In this document: piece after piece, positions 1 through 12,123 of the stretch
How positions within the stretch are numbered: position 1 is the stretch's first letter
Layout of the letters: each line of letters begins with the position of its first letter
From: Lytechinus pictus
Taxonomy: Eukaryota > Echinodermata > Echinoidea > Temnopleuroida > Toxopneustidae
Direction of reading: 5' to 3'
NCBI RefSeq assembly: GCF_037042905.1
Contig: NW_026974140.1
Coordinates: 9,993,001 to 10,057,000, forward strand
DNA: 64,000 nucleotides
Program-made: the position numbers and the translations under genes
Notes under the pieces: generated by a model
The model's database searches: none
Seen by the model: the letters and a program-made list of their open reading frames with translations, nothing else
What the model was told of the DNA's origin: nothing

Positions 1-300
1 AGTCATACCTTTTTTGTTTGTCCGATTTCTTTCAAACCGTCTTTCACCATTCTTTTTATGACCACCATTATAATCTCTAACATATTGTATGACCGAGGTC
101 GGTATCAATTCAAAATGGGTTGTTTTGTGTATTATCGTTACATATTGAATCAAATCTACAAAATCAAGGTAGAACTACCATTACTTGGTTTGTTCGTTAT
201 TCGCAATTTGTAGAAATCCAATTTAGTGAGGATAAATAATAAAAATACTTCATACAAACTGATTTACGAACTGATGAATTGTTTGAATCAGTCAAAATTT

Positions 301-570
301 GGGCCCCGTCAAGAGTTACGATTGATCCGATCAATCGTAACTGTATGGAAATCCATCGGTGTCATATTTTTTTCTATAGGAATTTTGCACAGTATCCTTT
401 GTAAACAAAGAGAAGCATAGATAATTTTCAAAAAAACAATGAATGCATAAATATACATCACAGTTAGAAAATATTTTGAACAACCATGCTGAGTAATACA
501 TGTTGACGTTGCTAGCCGTCCATAGTTGCGATTGATCGGATCAATCGTAACTCTTTGTAAGGCAGGGCCC
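301..570. mobile_element. Foldback element with GGGCCC ends (family K)
   Basis: The segment starts and ends with GGGCCC. Just inside each end is a near-perfect palindrome of 27 bases around ATTGATCCGATCAAT (315-341 and 525-551), so the arms also pair with each other. No coding frame is supported. A related GGGCCT element with AATCGT words lies at 58517-58645. Confidence 0.6.
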
Positions 571-572
571 AG

Positions 573-760
573 ATGTGAAAATAAGAAAGTTATGATTTTT
601 TTATTTCGCTTCATTTCACAAAACGGTCACATGCACATCCTGGTCGCTATAAAGATGAGGAACCGATGACGTCAGTCAATAACTTTTTTCGTATTTATTG
701 TGAGAAAAATGATATTTTCATATCTTCCTCATTATAAAGACACACACATATTTCTCCCTG
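573..760. mobile_element. Left-arm fragment of foldback family A
   Basis: It contains the family words AATAAGAAAGTTATGA, TTTCACAAAACGG, GCACATCCTGGTCG and TGACGTCA in the usual left-arm order. The terminal TTAAAGGACAAG is missing, and the GGGCCC element abuts it, which suggests nesting. Confidence 0.55.
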
Positions 761-1106
761 AATAGAATTGCCAATGTATGATATGATGAAGAATCTCCTA
801 ATTGCCAAACGGGCGAAAAATAAAATAAATAATTCGAGGAATGAAATAAAGAATAGAGTGAGTGACTGCATACCACAGAGTTGTGCATATTATTGTTTTA
901 TGAAAAGTGAATAAAACGATCAAGTATTACTAAAGAAACAATCAAGCAATTTTTATTTCGTAAAAATATTTATTAGTTCAAATATGTTTTTAGACTTTTG
1001 AATAATTATATCAAGTCTAAGTTTCACAGAATGAAGAATGAGAACACAATGACCATCAGCTTGAAAGGCATTTGTCACAGTGGAATACAGAAAGTCTATG
1101 TTGTCA

Positions 1107-1283
1107 TAATACCTCAGTCAAATTTCTCCTACCATGCCTACGGCGGCCGTGAGGCGAGTCGAAAACAGCCCTTTTATTCAAGTTTATTCTAACCACCTAT
1201 ATATGTAGCTGGTACAAAAATGTTAAAACGGCTTTTTCGACTCGCTGTACAGCCGCCGTAGGCGAAATGTGACTGAGGTATTA
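1107..1283. mobile_element. Short inverted-repeat element (family J)
   Basis: TAATACCTCAGTCA at the left is matched by TGACTGAGGTATTA at the right. The inner arms also pair: CCTACGGCGGC with GCCGCCGTAGG, and GCGAGTCGAAAA with TTTTTCGACTCGC. It is a typical non-autonomous MITE of about 177 bases with possible TA target duplication. Confidence 0.7.
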
Positions 1284-1794
1284 GCCTACTGCTTTATTTC
1301 TGTCATGATTCTTCACTCTTTGCGAGTGATTTTTAACCTAAATTGCCTCGAATGGCTTCATAATTGGCCTATACATTTATACCTACGGATCGTAGCTGTA
1401 CCAGATTCAAGTGGACGTTAGATAAATGCAAATTCTCAAACCAGTGAAGACCACGAAATAACCAACAAATGTATATTTATTGTCATGTGATCCACTTTCT
1501 AACTGCAAAGATCCAAATATGTAAAGGTCAAGTCCATCCAAACAAAAAGGGGATTTGAATACACAAAATAAATGAGAAGAATCAAACAAGCTTAACGATG
1601 ATAATTTCTTAAAAATTGAACTTAAACTCGGAAAGTGATTACAAATTTTAAGTTCTGCTAATTAACGAATAATAATTATTTGAACAAAACGTTTTTATGC
1701 AAATAAAAGAATCGGCGATTTCACACATTTATTTGATAGTTTATTTTATGAACTATACAATATGCCATTTTTTGCATTTTAGGAATTGTTAAGA

Positions 1795-1992
1795 TACGTT
1801 AGTAGATGACGTCATATCAGTTCACTCATTTGCATACAAACCGGAATGTGGACAATAACGTAACAATATTTTCAGACATATTATGTATTTCCCATCCAGT
1901 TTTGATGAATTTATAAGCATTATGTTCATTTGATTTTCCTCTTTTCATTCAAAACCAACTTTTATGTTGGGGCGGACGTTTCCTTTAAAACG
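1795..1992. mobile_element. Right-arm fragment of foldback family A
   Basis: It carries TGACGTCA, CATTTGCATACAAACCGG, TTTTGATGAA and a degraded end TTGGGGCGGACGTTTCCTTTAA, in right-arm order. It may be the other half of the arm at 573-760, with later insertions between. Confidence 0.55.
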
Positions 1993-2459
1993 GGACTAGT
2001 TCATCTTGCTTTTCAACCAAATTTTCTGTAGGCAATATCTAATTGCAACCTGGAGTCTTGGACTATCATTATGTCACGTGACATGTAGAGTAGAGGATTG
2101 GTGTCTATTTCATATTAACCACAATACTCATAAAGTTATGAACGTCTTTACCACTATGAACTGCCGAAATATTATTTTAAAAAATAAGAGCTGTTCTGAA
2201 AATCAATTTCCATTGATATCATTAATTTCTTTATTGTCCTGCCTGCATAAAAACCCTTTTGACATAAGGATATACTCCCCTTTATCACATCCATTAGGCT
2301 TGCCATATTCCAGTCGATTGTAAAATCATTCGTAACTTTACGAGCTGTTTTGTGAAACAGCCCCAGAAATTTAGTATAATAGCATATGAATGTATATATG
2401 AATATATTCATCTACAGGTGTAGTCCAGTCTGGCCGGTGTAAAAGCCAATATACCGTGT

Positions 2460-2935
2460 GTTAAAAAAACACCTTGACACCTCACAAATCCCAATTTAAG
2501 GAAAAATATGCCATGAATGCATAATTATTGCATTGCTGGAAAGAGTTTCATCTCCCAAATAATTTGATACCATATTCATGATGTATTTCCTCACGCTTGG
2601 ATGATCAGTAGGTATTCTTTGCGGTGATGTAATTGTGACTTGTGACAAAGTAAGGCATGACTGCAATGAATGAATCTAGATGCCAGTGATGTCATAATCG
2701 TATATACATGAGTTATAAACATATTTGCTGATCCATTTTCAATGAAATTAACTTGAGAATTGATACTAAAATGTGTTTATTGAACAATTATAATGCCACC
2801 GTGTTACGTCATTGACATCTGGATTCATTCATTGCAATCATGTCTTACTTTGGCACAAATCAAAATTTTCATCCCTGCAACGAATACCTCTTGGTCATCC
2901 AAGCGTTGACACATAACACATAAATATGGTAAGTA
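2460..2935. mobile_element. Foldback element family B, copy 1
   Basis: The left part has CACCTCACAAATCCC, CACGCTTGGATGATCA and GGCATGACTGCAATGAATG. The right part returns the reverse complement (CATTGACATCTGGATTC, CATTCATTGCAATCATG, GTCATCCAAGCG). A longer second copy is at 17620-18205. It is non-coding. Confidence 0.6.
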
Positions 2936-4836
2936 AAACATCACAATTTAACTTTTACGAAATGTACGAATTCAAATTTAAGGGGGTAAAATACTTTGAA
3001 ATGAACCCAAAATATTGTAATTAAATATGTACATATATGTGTTTTCTTCTAGCCCATTTCGAAACACAATCTTACATACTGTATTAAGTATTTATTTAAA
3101 AGCAAGCCATAACTTTATATCTTCTGTTTTCGTTAAATGGTAATAGGCCTATACACCAGGCATTGAGAAAAGGTTTATACACATTATTCTGATTGTGCAT
3201 CTTGCCTATTGCTGTCGTCACAAAACCATGATTTTATGAACTAGACTGTCTCTGTGAATACATCAATCATGCCAAGACCTATTTGTATTAACTACATTAT
3301 TTAGCATCATTTCGATTCATGTTTTAATCATTTTCATTTACATAATTTTCATACACAATAATTATTGACACCACTGAATCTAAATTGGTAAATTTATTAG
3401 AATATATAGCATTAATCAAACATTAATAAACATCCAAATGAGTACTGCAATGCTTGAACGAATAACACATTTACTAACAACAGTAACCATTGGAAATACT
3501 CGCTGGTAATATGCCTGATAAAATTGCTTCGATGACCACCAAATAACGTATAACATGTAAACCTCACCCCAAAACGGCGACCCATTATAACCCAATACGA
3601 CGTTTGGCGCAATCATTCTGAAAAGCGTTTCCGCCAATTCCGCCATTTTTTGTTTCATATCTGGATTTTTTTTTTGCAAATACGCCATAGCAAGTTATCT
3701 TATGTAACGTGACATTTTGCAAGACAGTGTCATGCCAATATGACCCGTTTGTGTACATTGTAAAAATATTCAATGTAAGTTGGCTATTGAGATTTATCGA
3801 CAAGGGCTAATCCGAGGGACACAGCTAGGGGGCACGTGTCCAACGTTTTTGGGCAATGTTTTTGCTCTTTTGAATTCAAATAGGCAAAGTTTTTTTCGGA
3901 GCGAGGACGACTTAGGGAAAGTTTGTTTGTCAATTTTTTTTAAGTCGTGGTGCAAACCCGGCTCTTTCTGAGAACCAATGGTATCGGTTTTTGTTTGTTT
4001 CTTTGTTTTGTTTGTTTTTTTGCTTGCAAAATAATTCTGAAAAAATCAAATGACACTTCAAGTACCACTCTCCCCCTTTTTTACATATCCTGGACCCGTC
4101 CCTACCATTAAATTGAGATTAACTAACAGTTTCAAATTTCACCAGAATACGTACGACATACACCTTTACCATATTGCTAATTTAGAGGTATACCATCCAA
4201 ACTGTGATAATAGAAACTTAAACACACACATGAACAAAAATCATGATATCTTACGAAAATTTATATCATTGCTTTCGTTGATTTGGAATGATCACGAAAT
4301 TATGTAGCGGTGATATCCGAAATCAAAATTTATACATGTATACCGGCCTGCATTTCACAAAATGAAGGCTCTATAAGTATAAGTCAATTTTAGATTCAAC
4401 TAAAGCTATCTTGTTTAAACTACGTCTGTATGCTCTGAACATTCCCAATCGAAGGATAATAAACATCATAAGAAACAAATTTCAGTTACAATTATTTGGC
4501 CGAAATAATACACTGCGAACATCCCCAACCACTAATGACTCATCCTTTTTGAAAAGTCGATTATCTTTGACCAATAAGTTTGTATCTGATTTTGGTTGTC
4601 TTGCATCGACGCGTCGCGACGGTGCGTCTTCTTGCAATCCGATATGTCATGGGCACATTACCCAAATGCATTAGGACAGCGAGGATCAAATGCTCCATAA
4701 GAAAACAGTGATGGGCAGCTTGATCCATTAGCGTCTTGGTAAGAAACCGCATACTTGAAACTACCCTTCAAAGTCAAGATATCAACGGGTTTGTTGCCCG
4801 GGGCGACGCGTCATCAGTATGGATGAGAATCCCAAG
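2936..4836. other. Gene-free stretch
   Basis: AT-rich sequence with short chance frames only. A decayed element with G-runs lies near 3810-3970 (AGCTAGGGGGCACGTGTCC). Nothing else was recognised. Confidence 0.4.
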
Positions 4837-4983
4837 TTAGGGAATGTTCCTCGACATCTCTGGAGTAACACTCGACCCAAAGTCAGTCTCCAGACAATTG
4901 ACAGTGGTGTCCCTCACAGCCGCTAGTCCTTTCTTCACCCAGTACAATAGCTGCTGTTCATACAGGGCAATCATGATGTCTTT
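4837..4983 (-). CDS. Unrecognised protein-like frame, possible terminal exon fragment
   Basis: Read on the minus strand, a frame with no Met at its start is open from 4995 to a TAA at 4837-4839 and encodes about 48 residues with coding-like composition (for example IALYEQQLLYWVKKGL, then TTVNCLETDFGSS). An ACAG at its 5' side (AG at 4985-4984) could be a weak acceptor. It lies about 390 bases downstream of the sulfotransferase stop. The family is not recognised. It could be a decayed exon, part of a transposon, or chance. Confidence 0.2.
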   Translation of the reverse strand, partial: KDIMIALYEQQLLYWVKKGLAAVRDTTVNCLETDFGSSVTPEMSRNIP

Positions 4984-5367
4984 CTGTATCCAGGGTCAAA
5001 CATCAAGGGAATAGGGGCGTGTGCATACCAATCATATTTCCGGGAGAACTGGGGAACGTCCGATATTTTTCCTGGTCAGGCTGACATGTGTATTGATTAA
5101 GAGTTCTCTGATGATACATGCGTGGTGATGACTAGGCCTATTCATAAACTTGAGAGTTGATAAATTCTTTGAGGTCATGGTGATTAGGCCAAGTGCGACA
5201 GAGTTGCGATCGTGGAGTTATATCTTTGGTTTAATTGTAGCTGACCACATTAATATTCAAATAGTATATCACAAATTCCAATCGTAAGCGACGCATTCAC
5301 CAAAATGAATGCTCAAAGATTAAAAGACACACAATAAATATAAATTCATATTTCTTGAGGGTGACAA

Positions 5368-6198
5368 TCATAAACCCTTCGGCCTTGTTACGTCAGAAAC
5401 TGGTGGTGGATAGCCAAATAGTATGTAGTCCCGCGCATACTTATCTACGACCTGTTTCATGTAGGTGGGGTGAACATTGTTCAACTGTTGTTTCTTCTTA
5501 TCATCTGTCGTGGGTTTGTACCAGCTTTGTCTCGCTGGGAAATACGCGTCACTGCTCCCACGAACCTTGTTGATAACCAAGGTGGCATCTTCGGACAACT
5601 GCTCGAAGGATCCTATGAAGTCGTATTTCATGGCGCATGGCTGGCAAAGCTCGTGCATAGGTCTCCAGTGGGGATCCATCCTACGGTAGTCACTGTCCAC
5701 CAGGAACCGCAAGAACTCCTCGAAAGTTATCATCGACTGATCAGACCCCTCAATCAGCGTACCGGGTTTCCTGTACTTCTTAATGATCTGCGGGCCGTAC
5801 TTAGAGTTGTACGACCCTATGTTCTCACCAAACTTATTACGGTATGCCGATAACAGCCTTTCAGTGGGGTCCCGGACAAACATAAACTTGTAGTAATTCT
5901 TCAGTCGATACCGTACTTCCTCTTCACTGAAGTCACGTAGAAAGACCAAGTCTTTTTTATGGTCCATCTTCATCGGTGTCTCCAAGTCAGGCACCTTGTT
6001 GTTCATGTATTTTATGACACGCTTCCAGTTAGAGCAAGCTACTTTCGGTACGAAGCAATATATAAATTTGTGAGCATCATCTACAAGGACCTGGGCGTCC
6101 AGAGTTCTCCTTTGCTCACTGTTTAAGAGTGAGATGTCATTGAGTTCCTCTACCGCACATAAAGACTTGACCGTTGTATTCCTGACGTTTCGAGTGAC
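5368..6198 (-). CDS. Carbohydrate sulfotransferase, shared catalytic (last) exon
   Basis: This exon encodes 276 residues plus a TGA stop. It forms the whole catalytic domain of a Golgi-lumen sulfotransferase of the HNK-1 family (Sulfotransfer_2; CHST8-14 group), which moves sulfate from PAPS to a sugar, typically GalNAc or a glucuronate-containing glycan. The 5'-phosphosulfate-binding motif PKVACSNWKR is at residues 51-60. The 3'-phosphate-binding motif VRDPTERLLSAYRNKF starts near residue 108. The family-typical YDFIGSFEQL and a C-terminal ARDYILFGYP follow. A sequon NTT lies at residues 7-9. The exon begins at 6198 after a polypyrimidine tract and AG (acceptor 6199-6200) and enters in phase 0. 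It lacks a start codon and membrane anchor in its own right, so it needs an upstream exon. Three phase-0 anchor exons lie upstream on the same strand. The exact acceptor sugar cannot be told from sequence; chondroitin/dermatan 4-O-sulfotransferase-like is the best guess. Confidence 0.93.
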   Translation of the reverse strand, partial: VTRNVRNTTVKSLCAVEELNDISLLNSEQRRTLDAQVLVDDAHKFIYCFVPKVACSNWKRVIKYMNNKVPDLETPMKMDHKKDLVFLRDFSEEEVRYRLKNYYKFMFVRDPTERLLSAYRNKFGENIGSYNSKYGPQIIKKYRKPGTLIEGSDQSMITFEEFLRFLVDSDYRRMDPHWRPMHELCQPCAMKYDFIGSFEQLSEDATLVINKVRGSSDAYFPARQSWYKPTTDDKKKQQLNNVHPTYMKQVVDKYARDYILFGYPPPVSDVTRPKGL

Positions 6199-6212
6199 CT
6201 GGAAAAAAGATA
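6199..6212 (-). other. Splice acceptor of the sulfotransferase catalytic exon
   Basis: Read on the minus strand, a run of T with one C leads into CCAG and then GTC ACT CGA. The AG occupies 6200-6199. The next base opens a full codon, so the intron is in phase 0. All three strong upstream donors also end in phase 0. Confidence 0.85.
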
Positions 6213-6223
6213 CAAATGTAAAG

Positions 6224-9200
6224 AATAAAATTTAATGGTTATGTGAAAAAAAAAGCAAAACTAGTTCCCTTTCTGCGGGCTAAATATCTCACAACGATAG
6301 AACGACCAGTTCATGCATAGACATATAGGTTATATGTGTCATTAACAAGGCGGATTGACCAACGCAGGATAAAAAGAATATAATTAAAAGAAACAAATCA
6401 TATAAACCGAAATATAGAATAATCATATTAAACGAAGATATAAATATTTGTTCTTATTTAAAGAAACATTGAACTGGTCGCAATTACAGTGGAAATTCAA
6501 ATCGAAACTCCAAAAACAACAATCAGATAAGCCAACATTTTTGGAATATAGGATCCCCTCAATGATACAAAGAATCATGACGATGTTCATCTTCATTTAT
6601 CTTCTTTATCGTGATAACAAACAGATATATAAAGAGCTAACCTTCAATGAAATAAACAGATAACCCCGAAAGACATTAATCTTGTCGGGAAGTTTTCTTC
6701 CTTTTCATATTCTTGTCACATCGACCACTTTAGATGAGTAAAATTGCATTTCTGGGCTTCCAAAAGTTTACCAACGGGTCAAATCGATGACCCTTCCTGT
6801 TCAAAATCACTTCACAGTTATCACTTCTTACAGTCTTAGGAGTGCATTTGGAAATGCATTTTGAAGAGCTTTTAAAAGAGTGCTTTATAGGTTCGGAAGT
6901 TACATGACAGAGATCCGGGAATTAGAGAGTGTCATGATATTAAAGGTCTGAATGAACTTTAAGACGCATGGCAGTAATGGGCCACAGGCCCAAAGAACAA
7001 TCTAAAAAAAAAAAAAAAAAAAAAAAAAGACATCCTTCTGGTGTTAAAAATAAATTAAACCCCTAGTCAATGGCCGCAGCGCTGTTTAGACTGGGGAAAT
7101 TTTTATTGGGCTAAAATTGTAATTCGTAGTATGTTTTTCTGCCAGAATCCAATGATTCTTGCCTAGCATGGAATGTAACATGGACGCCATTCCCAAGGCC
7201 TAGTCAAATTGCATATGTGAGACATGCACCAAACATGAAATACCATGTGATAAATGATGTTGTCAATAAGAGTAAATGTCTAGCAGTCACCCATCTCTTT
7301 ATCATTTTTTGAAGCCCCGACCAACAATGCTACGAAACAATTTTAACTTAAAATATTTGCCAAACCGTTCCCCAGATAAAGTCTTAGAAATTGTTCAACA
7401 GTATAAAGCTCGCTATTTTGGTTTCTATTATTCGCAAAAATTCAACTACACGTATCTCCACTTTTAGATCGTGCAGCATATAAAAATATTTTATTTTGCG
7501 TCTGAATGACACTTTGTTTAACAATAAAGAACACATGGACGAATAGTTCACATGTATCATATTATTCGTCTTATGATACGAAGATTAGTTGTTTTGTCTG
7601 GGACTCTGGGAGCTGTGTGAGAAACTTTAGAAGTGATCCTTCATCACGATCCTCCCCCCTGACAAGACATTGAATAGGCTACAATCCAAATAACTATTCT
7701 TCTGTAAACAGAATCACAGTAAGCTCACATTCAATTATGATAGCATGGAGCTACTATTAACAGATGATACCTCTCATTTACCTTGTTACAATTTTGACTT
7801 TATTAGTGCTTGGTATTTCAATTTGATTGGAATGCCAATGCACATTCTTTCCGTTAAGGACATTATCAACCCTGAATCCAAACTGAAGAACAAATAAGTT
7901 GAAAATGACATATTACACAAATATGAAGAAAGAAAAAAGTTATATAATTATAGTATCTTTGGAAAAAAAAATCACCTTTCGAGCGTTTGTCTTCAGTCCC
8001 ATAAAGAGCCAACGGACTTCTGTGTGCAAATGACTAGACTACGAAGAATTAGGAAAACTATAGATTCACAATTACCAAAAAACCTTTTTATTCCGTGGCC
8101 TTCATCATGTGTACTTTGTATGGGGCGTATTACGTAGCATGCGTCAGGTGACCCGACTTTTTTTTTTGGGGGGGGGGGTTGTGTTTTTTCCTCCTTGGTT
8201 TCTTTGGAAACATAATCAGGGCAAAGGCTGTACGTCTGATTGCAAGAGTTCATGATTGAGAACGAAGAGCGGATAAACAGTTTGTTTAGTGTAAAGGCCT
8301 ACGTTACATGTTAGGTTAGGTTATAAGTAGCTTTGATTTAAACATTCTGATTTTTAATTGAGTTATCGCCGGAGCTTGTGTCACGAAATCCGCATCTTCA
8401 TGAAGAAAAGGAACGCTCCCATCATCATTGCCGATAACGTGGAAGACTGGATGAACCATCCATGCCGACAAGTTTAACATCCTCCGCATCAGGGATGCCC
8501 CCATTCCTCCCAAGACAACTGCTGCTTGGAATTTTGACGACAACAGCCATTAGTAAACTGATATATGGTCCAAGAGGTCAAAGCGTGATGCATCTCATCT
8601 CGTCTTATGCCAGCTGTATCTTATGTAGTGATGGATATTCCAATAGCCATTCGATATGTAAGGCTCGTCTCTCATTCCTGTCCCAGAGGAAATAAAATGT
8701 TTCTGATTAACCCACCGTTATCCCAAGAAGGTAATAGACCATGCTCATCCTAGTCCAAACATGTAGGTCCATCTTTAACGAAACTGATATGCCTTTTGAT
8801 CGGCATAATTCGAATAGAGATCGGACATTCTCCGAAAATGCTCCAGACAATGGACGAAGCGAGGACAATTGTCCATGTCTAGACCCATACTAGACCATAC
8901 CCCCACTGGGCGGGGTAAGTAACCCACAAAGTGGGTGCTATAACTGATGCCTACTGACGTCCCTGAACCTGCATTTCAAAAGGAAAACGATCGATGTCTG
9001 CTTCATTATTTTCTCTGTTTACACTTTCGTCTAGTACAATCATGGACTGGTACAATGACACCAATATGAGCATGGCCGATTAAATCGGATCTTTCATTCA
9101 TCTTTCTATTGTATCCTAATTTGTAAGTAGTCTCTAAATGAGACTTTACAGTGTTAAAATGCTAAAACTCTGAGCGGGAAGTTTTTGGTAAATCCTCTAA

Positions 9201-12091
9201 AAGTAGCCGTCAATGTACAGTCTGCTAGACCTACACGAAGGCCTATGTTCTAAATTGATGTAGTACAATATGGCCTATATTGCTTTACATGACTAAATTG
9301 GTAAATTATGCGCTCAATTTTCACAATAGGTTATTTTGAAAGAAAATGATTAAGAGAGGGGGCTAGACATCTTACAAATACCCGACTGAATATTTAACAC
9401 CCCACGGCATGGGAATCAGCACAGAGAATTATACTTTGTTCATGGGGGGCATCTATTGCCCCTCAGCACAAAAGATAATCCTCAGCTCTGACGTCCATGT
9501 CCCACTCCTCTTAACAAATGCCCCACCCATCCGCCCTTGAACTTGGGTCAGTAGCAGCCATCTTGCGAGCAGGTTTTCACAAACAGATGTTCCAGAAATC
9601 AAAACCGTTTAATGACCCGGCTCATGTGTTCTCATCAATCATGAATGAAAACTTAAATACATTTTTTTAAAACCTATTTCATCTCTGACTACCTCTCCAG
9701 CTGCGAAGCCTCGGCAAAATATATTGGTCACGCCGCCCGAAAATGAAATTGACCTGAGAACTATTCTCCGAAAGCTGTTCAATCGTCAACACCATTAACA
9801 CGTGGCATATGACGGCCGTAAAATTCAGTCTAGTTCAAGAAGAGTAGAGTGCCTCAACACTATGTGTTAGAAAAGTTAATAGTGGGTAAAACTCTAGGGA
9901 ACTTACAACTTTGTTGGGTAAGATCTCGTTCGCATGTTATAGGGTCAAAAGTGTGTTTTATGGGTAAATTTCAACGCCACATTTCTTTAAAATTTACACA
10001 GCTTTTGGTTTCATTTCACCCAACAAACATGCATGTTCCCTTTACATTTTACCCAATATTGGGGATTTTTTTTTTCAGAGTGCATTGCACGATAACCATG
10101 CAGACAGACCTATTGAACTCATTATGCTGTGTTACATTATTTTGTTTTCCCAGTTTAACAACTGTATCAGACCATGGACCTATATTACAAAGTCTATATA
10201 TGATCACACCCCTGTAGCCGACACGACGAACTAATATTATGTCGGAGTGATTAACTCCTATTGTTTGGGGTGATGATGTCACCCATTATATACCAGCTTC
10301 GCTAAGAATTTGGTCTCAATTAATTTATTGATTATTTGAACGAGGAGTTAACCGCAAAGGGTGGGTGGGGGCACCCATTCAAATGGTTTTGTTAGCAGCA
10401 GTATTAATGGTGTCATGTAGCCTATGACGTAACTTTAATCGCATAAAATGATATTCATTAATGATGAGGAGATATCTGCAATGATCTCTAGATCAATTAA
10501 AATCAAGGTAAATAAACAAAGATGCAGCTAAAAAAAACTTTTCGAAAAGCTGCTCATCCGAGCCAGCATTACCAGCAAGAAAGACAAGTATTAAGGTAGT
10601 AGTGTAGGCCTACATGTATTTTGTGCTGCGATCCGCATACCCCCCCCCCCTCCCTCCATTCAAATTACGCACAGCAGCCTATTATAGACCCCCCCCCCTC
10701 CCTACACCTCAATACTGAAACGATAAAACATTTCAAGAAACAGCTGCACGATTTTTTTTTTTTTTTTTTTGGGGGGGGGGGGGTAGAACAGTTACATGAC
10801 ATAGTCAGTTGCTGTTCAAAGGCTTTGGAAATTTGAAAAATCAAAACTTTCGCAAGATAACCAGTCAGCAGGGAGATGTCAGATGTGTCCTCCTGCGATT
10901 CAAATTACGTGTCCTACTTGATTCCATTTATGATTTACACATGCATTCCCTAACGTCTGCAGACCGACGGAAAAATGGTTCAAGTCAGGGCACATTTGGT
11001 GGGATGGGGGGGGGGGGTGTACAAACATCGAACGGTGGCCGAGTGACCCTATCCGATTCGGTAGTTGAAAATGGAACAACGTTAGAGCAAACAGAACATA
11101 GAATAACATACATGACCTTTTTTTTGGGAATGGCGATATGAAAACGGGGGTGTTAAGAAAGAAGGTGCGGAGGAATAAGTTCGCAAGCCCCCCCCCCCCC
11201 CCAAAAAAAAAAAAACTTCGGGCAAACTCCCTCAATACTTTTAATTATTATACCATTAGAGCGTCAACCAGTATTATACATGATTTAACTACGATATTTC
11301 TGATTATTTCCAAGTCTTAAAATTTGAAAATATTTGTACTTTGCAACCTTTATTTTATTTAGGGGTGGGGGTCCTGCACTGCAGACTCTCACTCCTCCCA
11401 CCCGTGATAATTATCATCCTTTTGATAGGCTGTTTTATTTAATTATATTTAATGTGATTTGAGCCTAGTATAATTTACATATTTAAAATTCGTGCAAAGA
11501 AACTTTCAAAAGAAGACAAAAAAAAGGCAAACATATAATTTTACTTATGCTATAAGAGGTACATTTATCCTGTTTATTGATTTGAACATGTATCAAATAT
11601 ATTTTAGGGCTCAACATGAAAATTGTTAACCATAATTTTTCTGTATTCCGTATCTATATATATTTGATTTGTGACTTTGTGTCTCACTGTAATTGTCCAT
11701 CTGTATAAGTGTTTGTTCGTAAAATTGAGAATGATCCAATATGTGTAGATTTTGATCAACAAATTTTGAAACTTGAAACCTTCAAAAGATGGCCCCTATA
11801 CATAAGAAATCATGGAGGTACTCCCCCCCCCTTACAAACCACGGGGTCACTGGTCTTTGTCAAATCTAACGAGGCTCTAAAAAGATATTTATCGGGTCAC
11901 GATCCAGGCAGTATCAAAACACGGTCTTAAATCCTTGACATTTGTGTCAAAACAATTATAAAATATATATTTTCATAGATTTAAGGGTGACATATCTCCC
12001 AGCGGGGTCTTCAACTGGTTATATCGAATTCGTTCTCCAAAGACATCAATTCCGTATAGATGGTGGCCTGAGGCCATGGACCCCCCCCCCC

Positions 12092-12123
<32 letters not shown>

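Noticed and set aside
5470..5853. Plus-strand open frames over the sulfotransferase exon
   Set aside because: They are the complement of a clearly recognisable catalytic domain and have no family match of their own.
8316..8543. 75-codon minus-strand frame
   Set aside because: Its first codon is TTG rather than ATG, it has no clean membrane segment, and no phase-0 donor was found.
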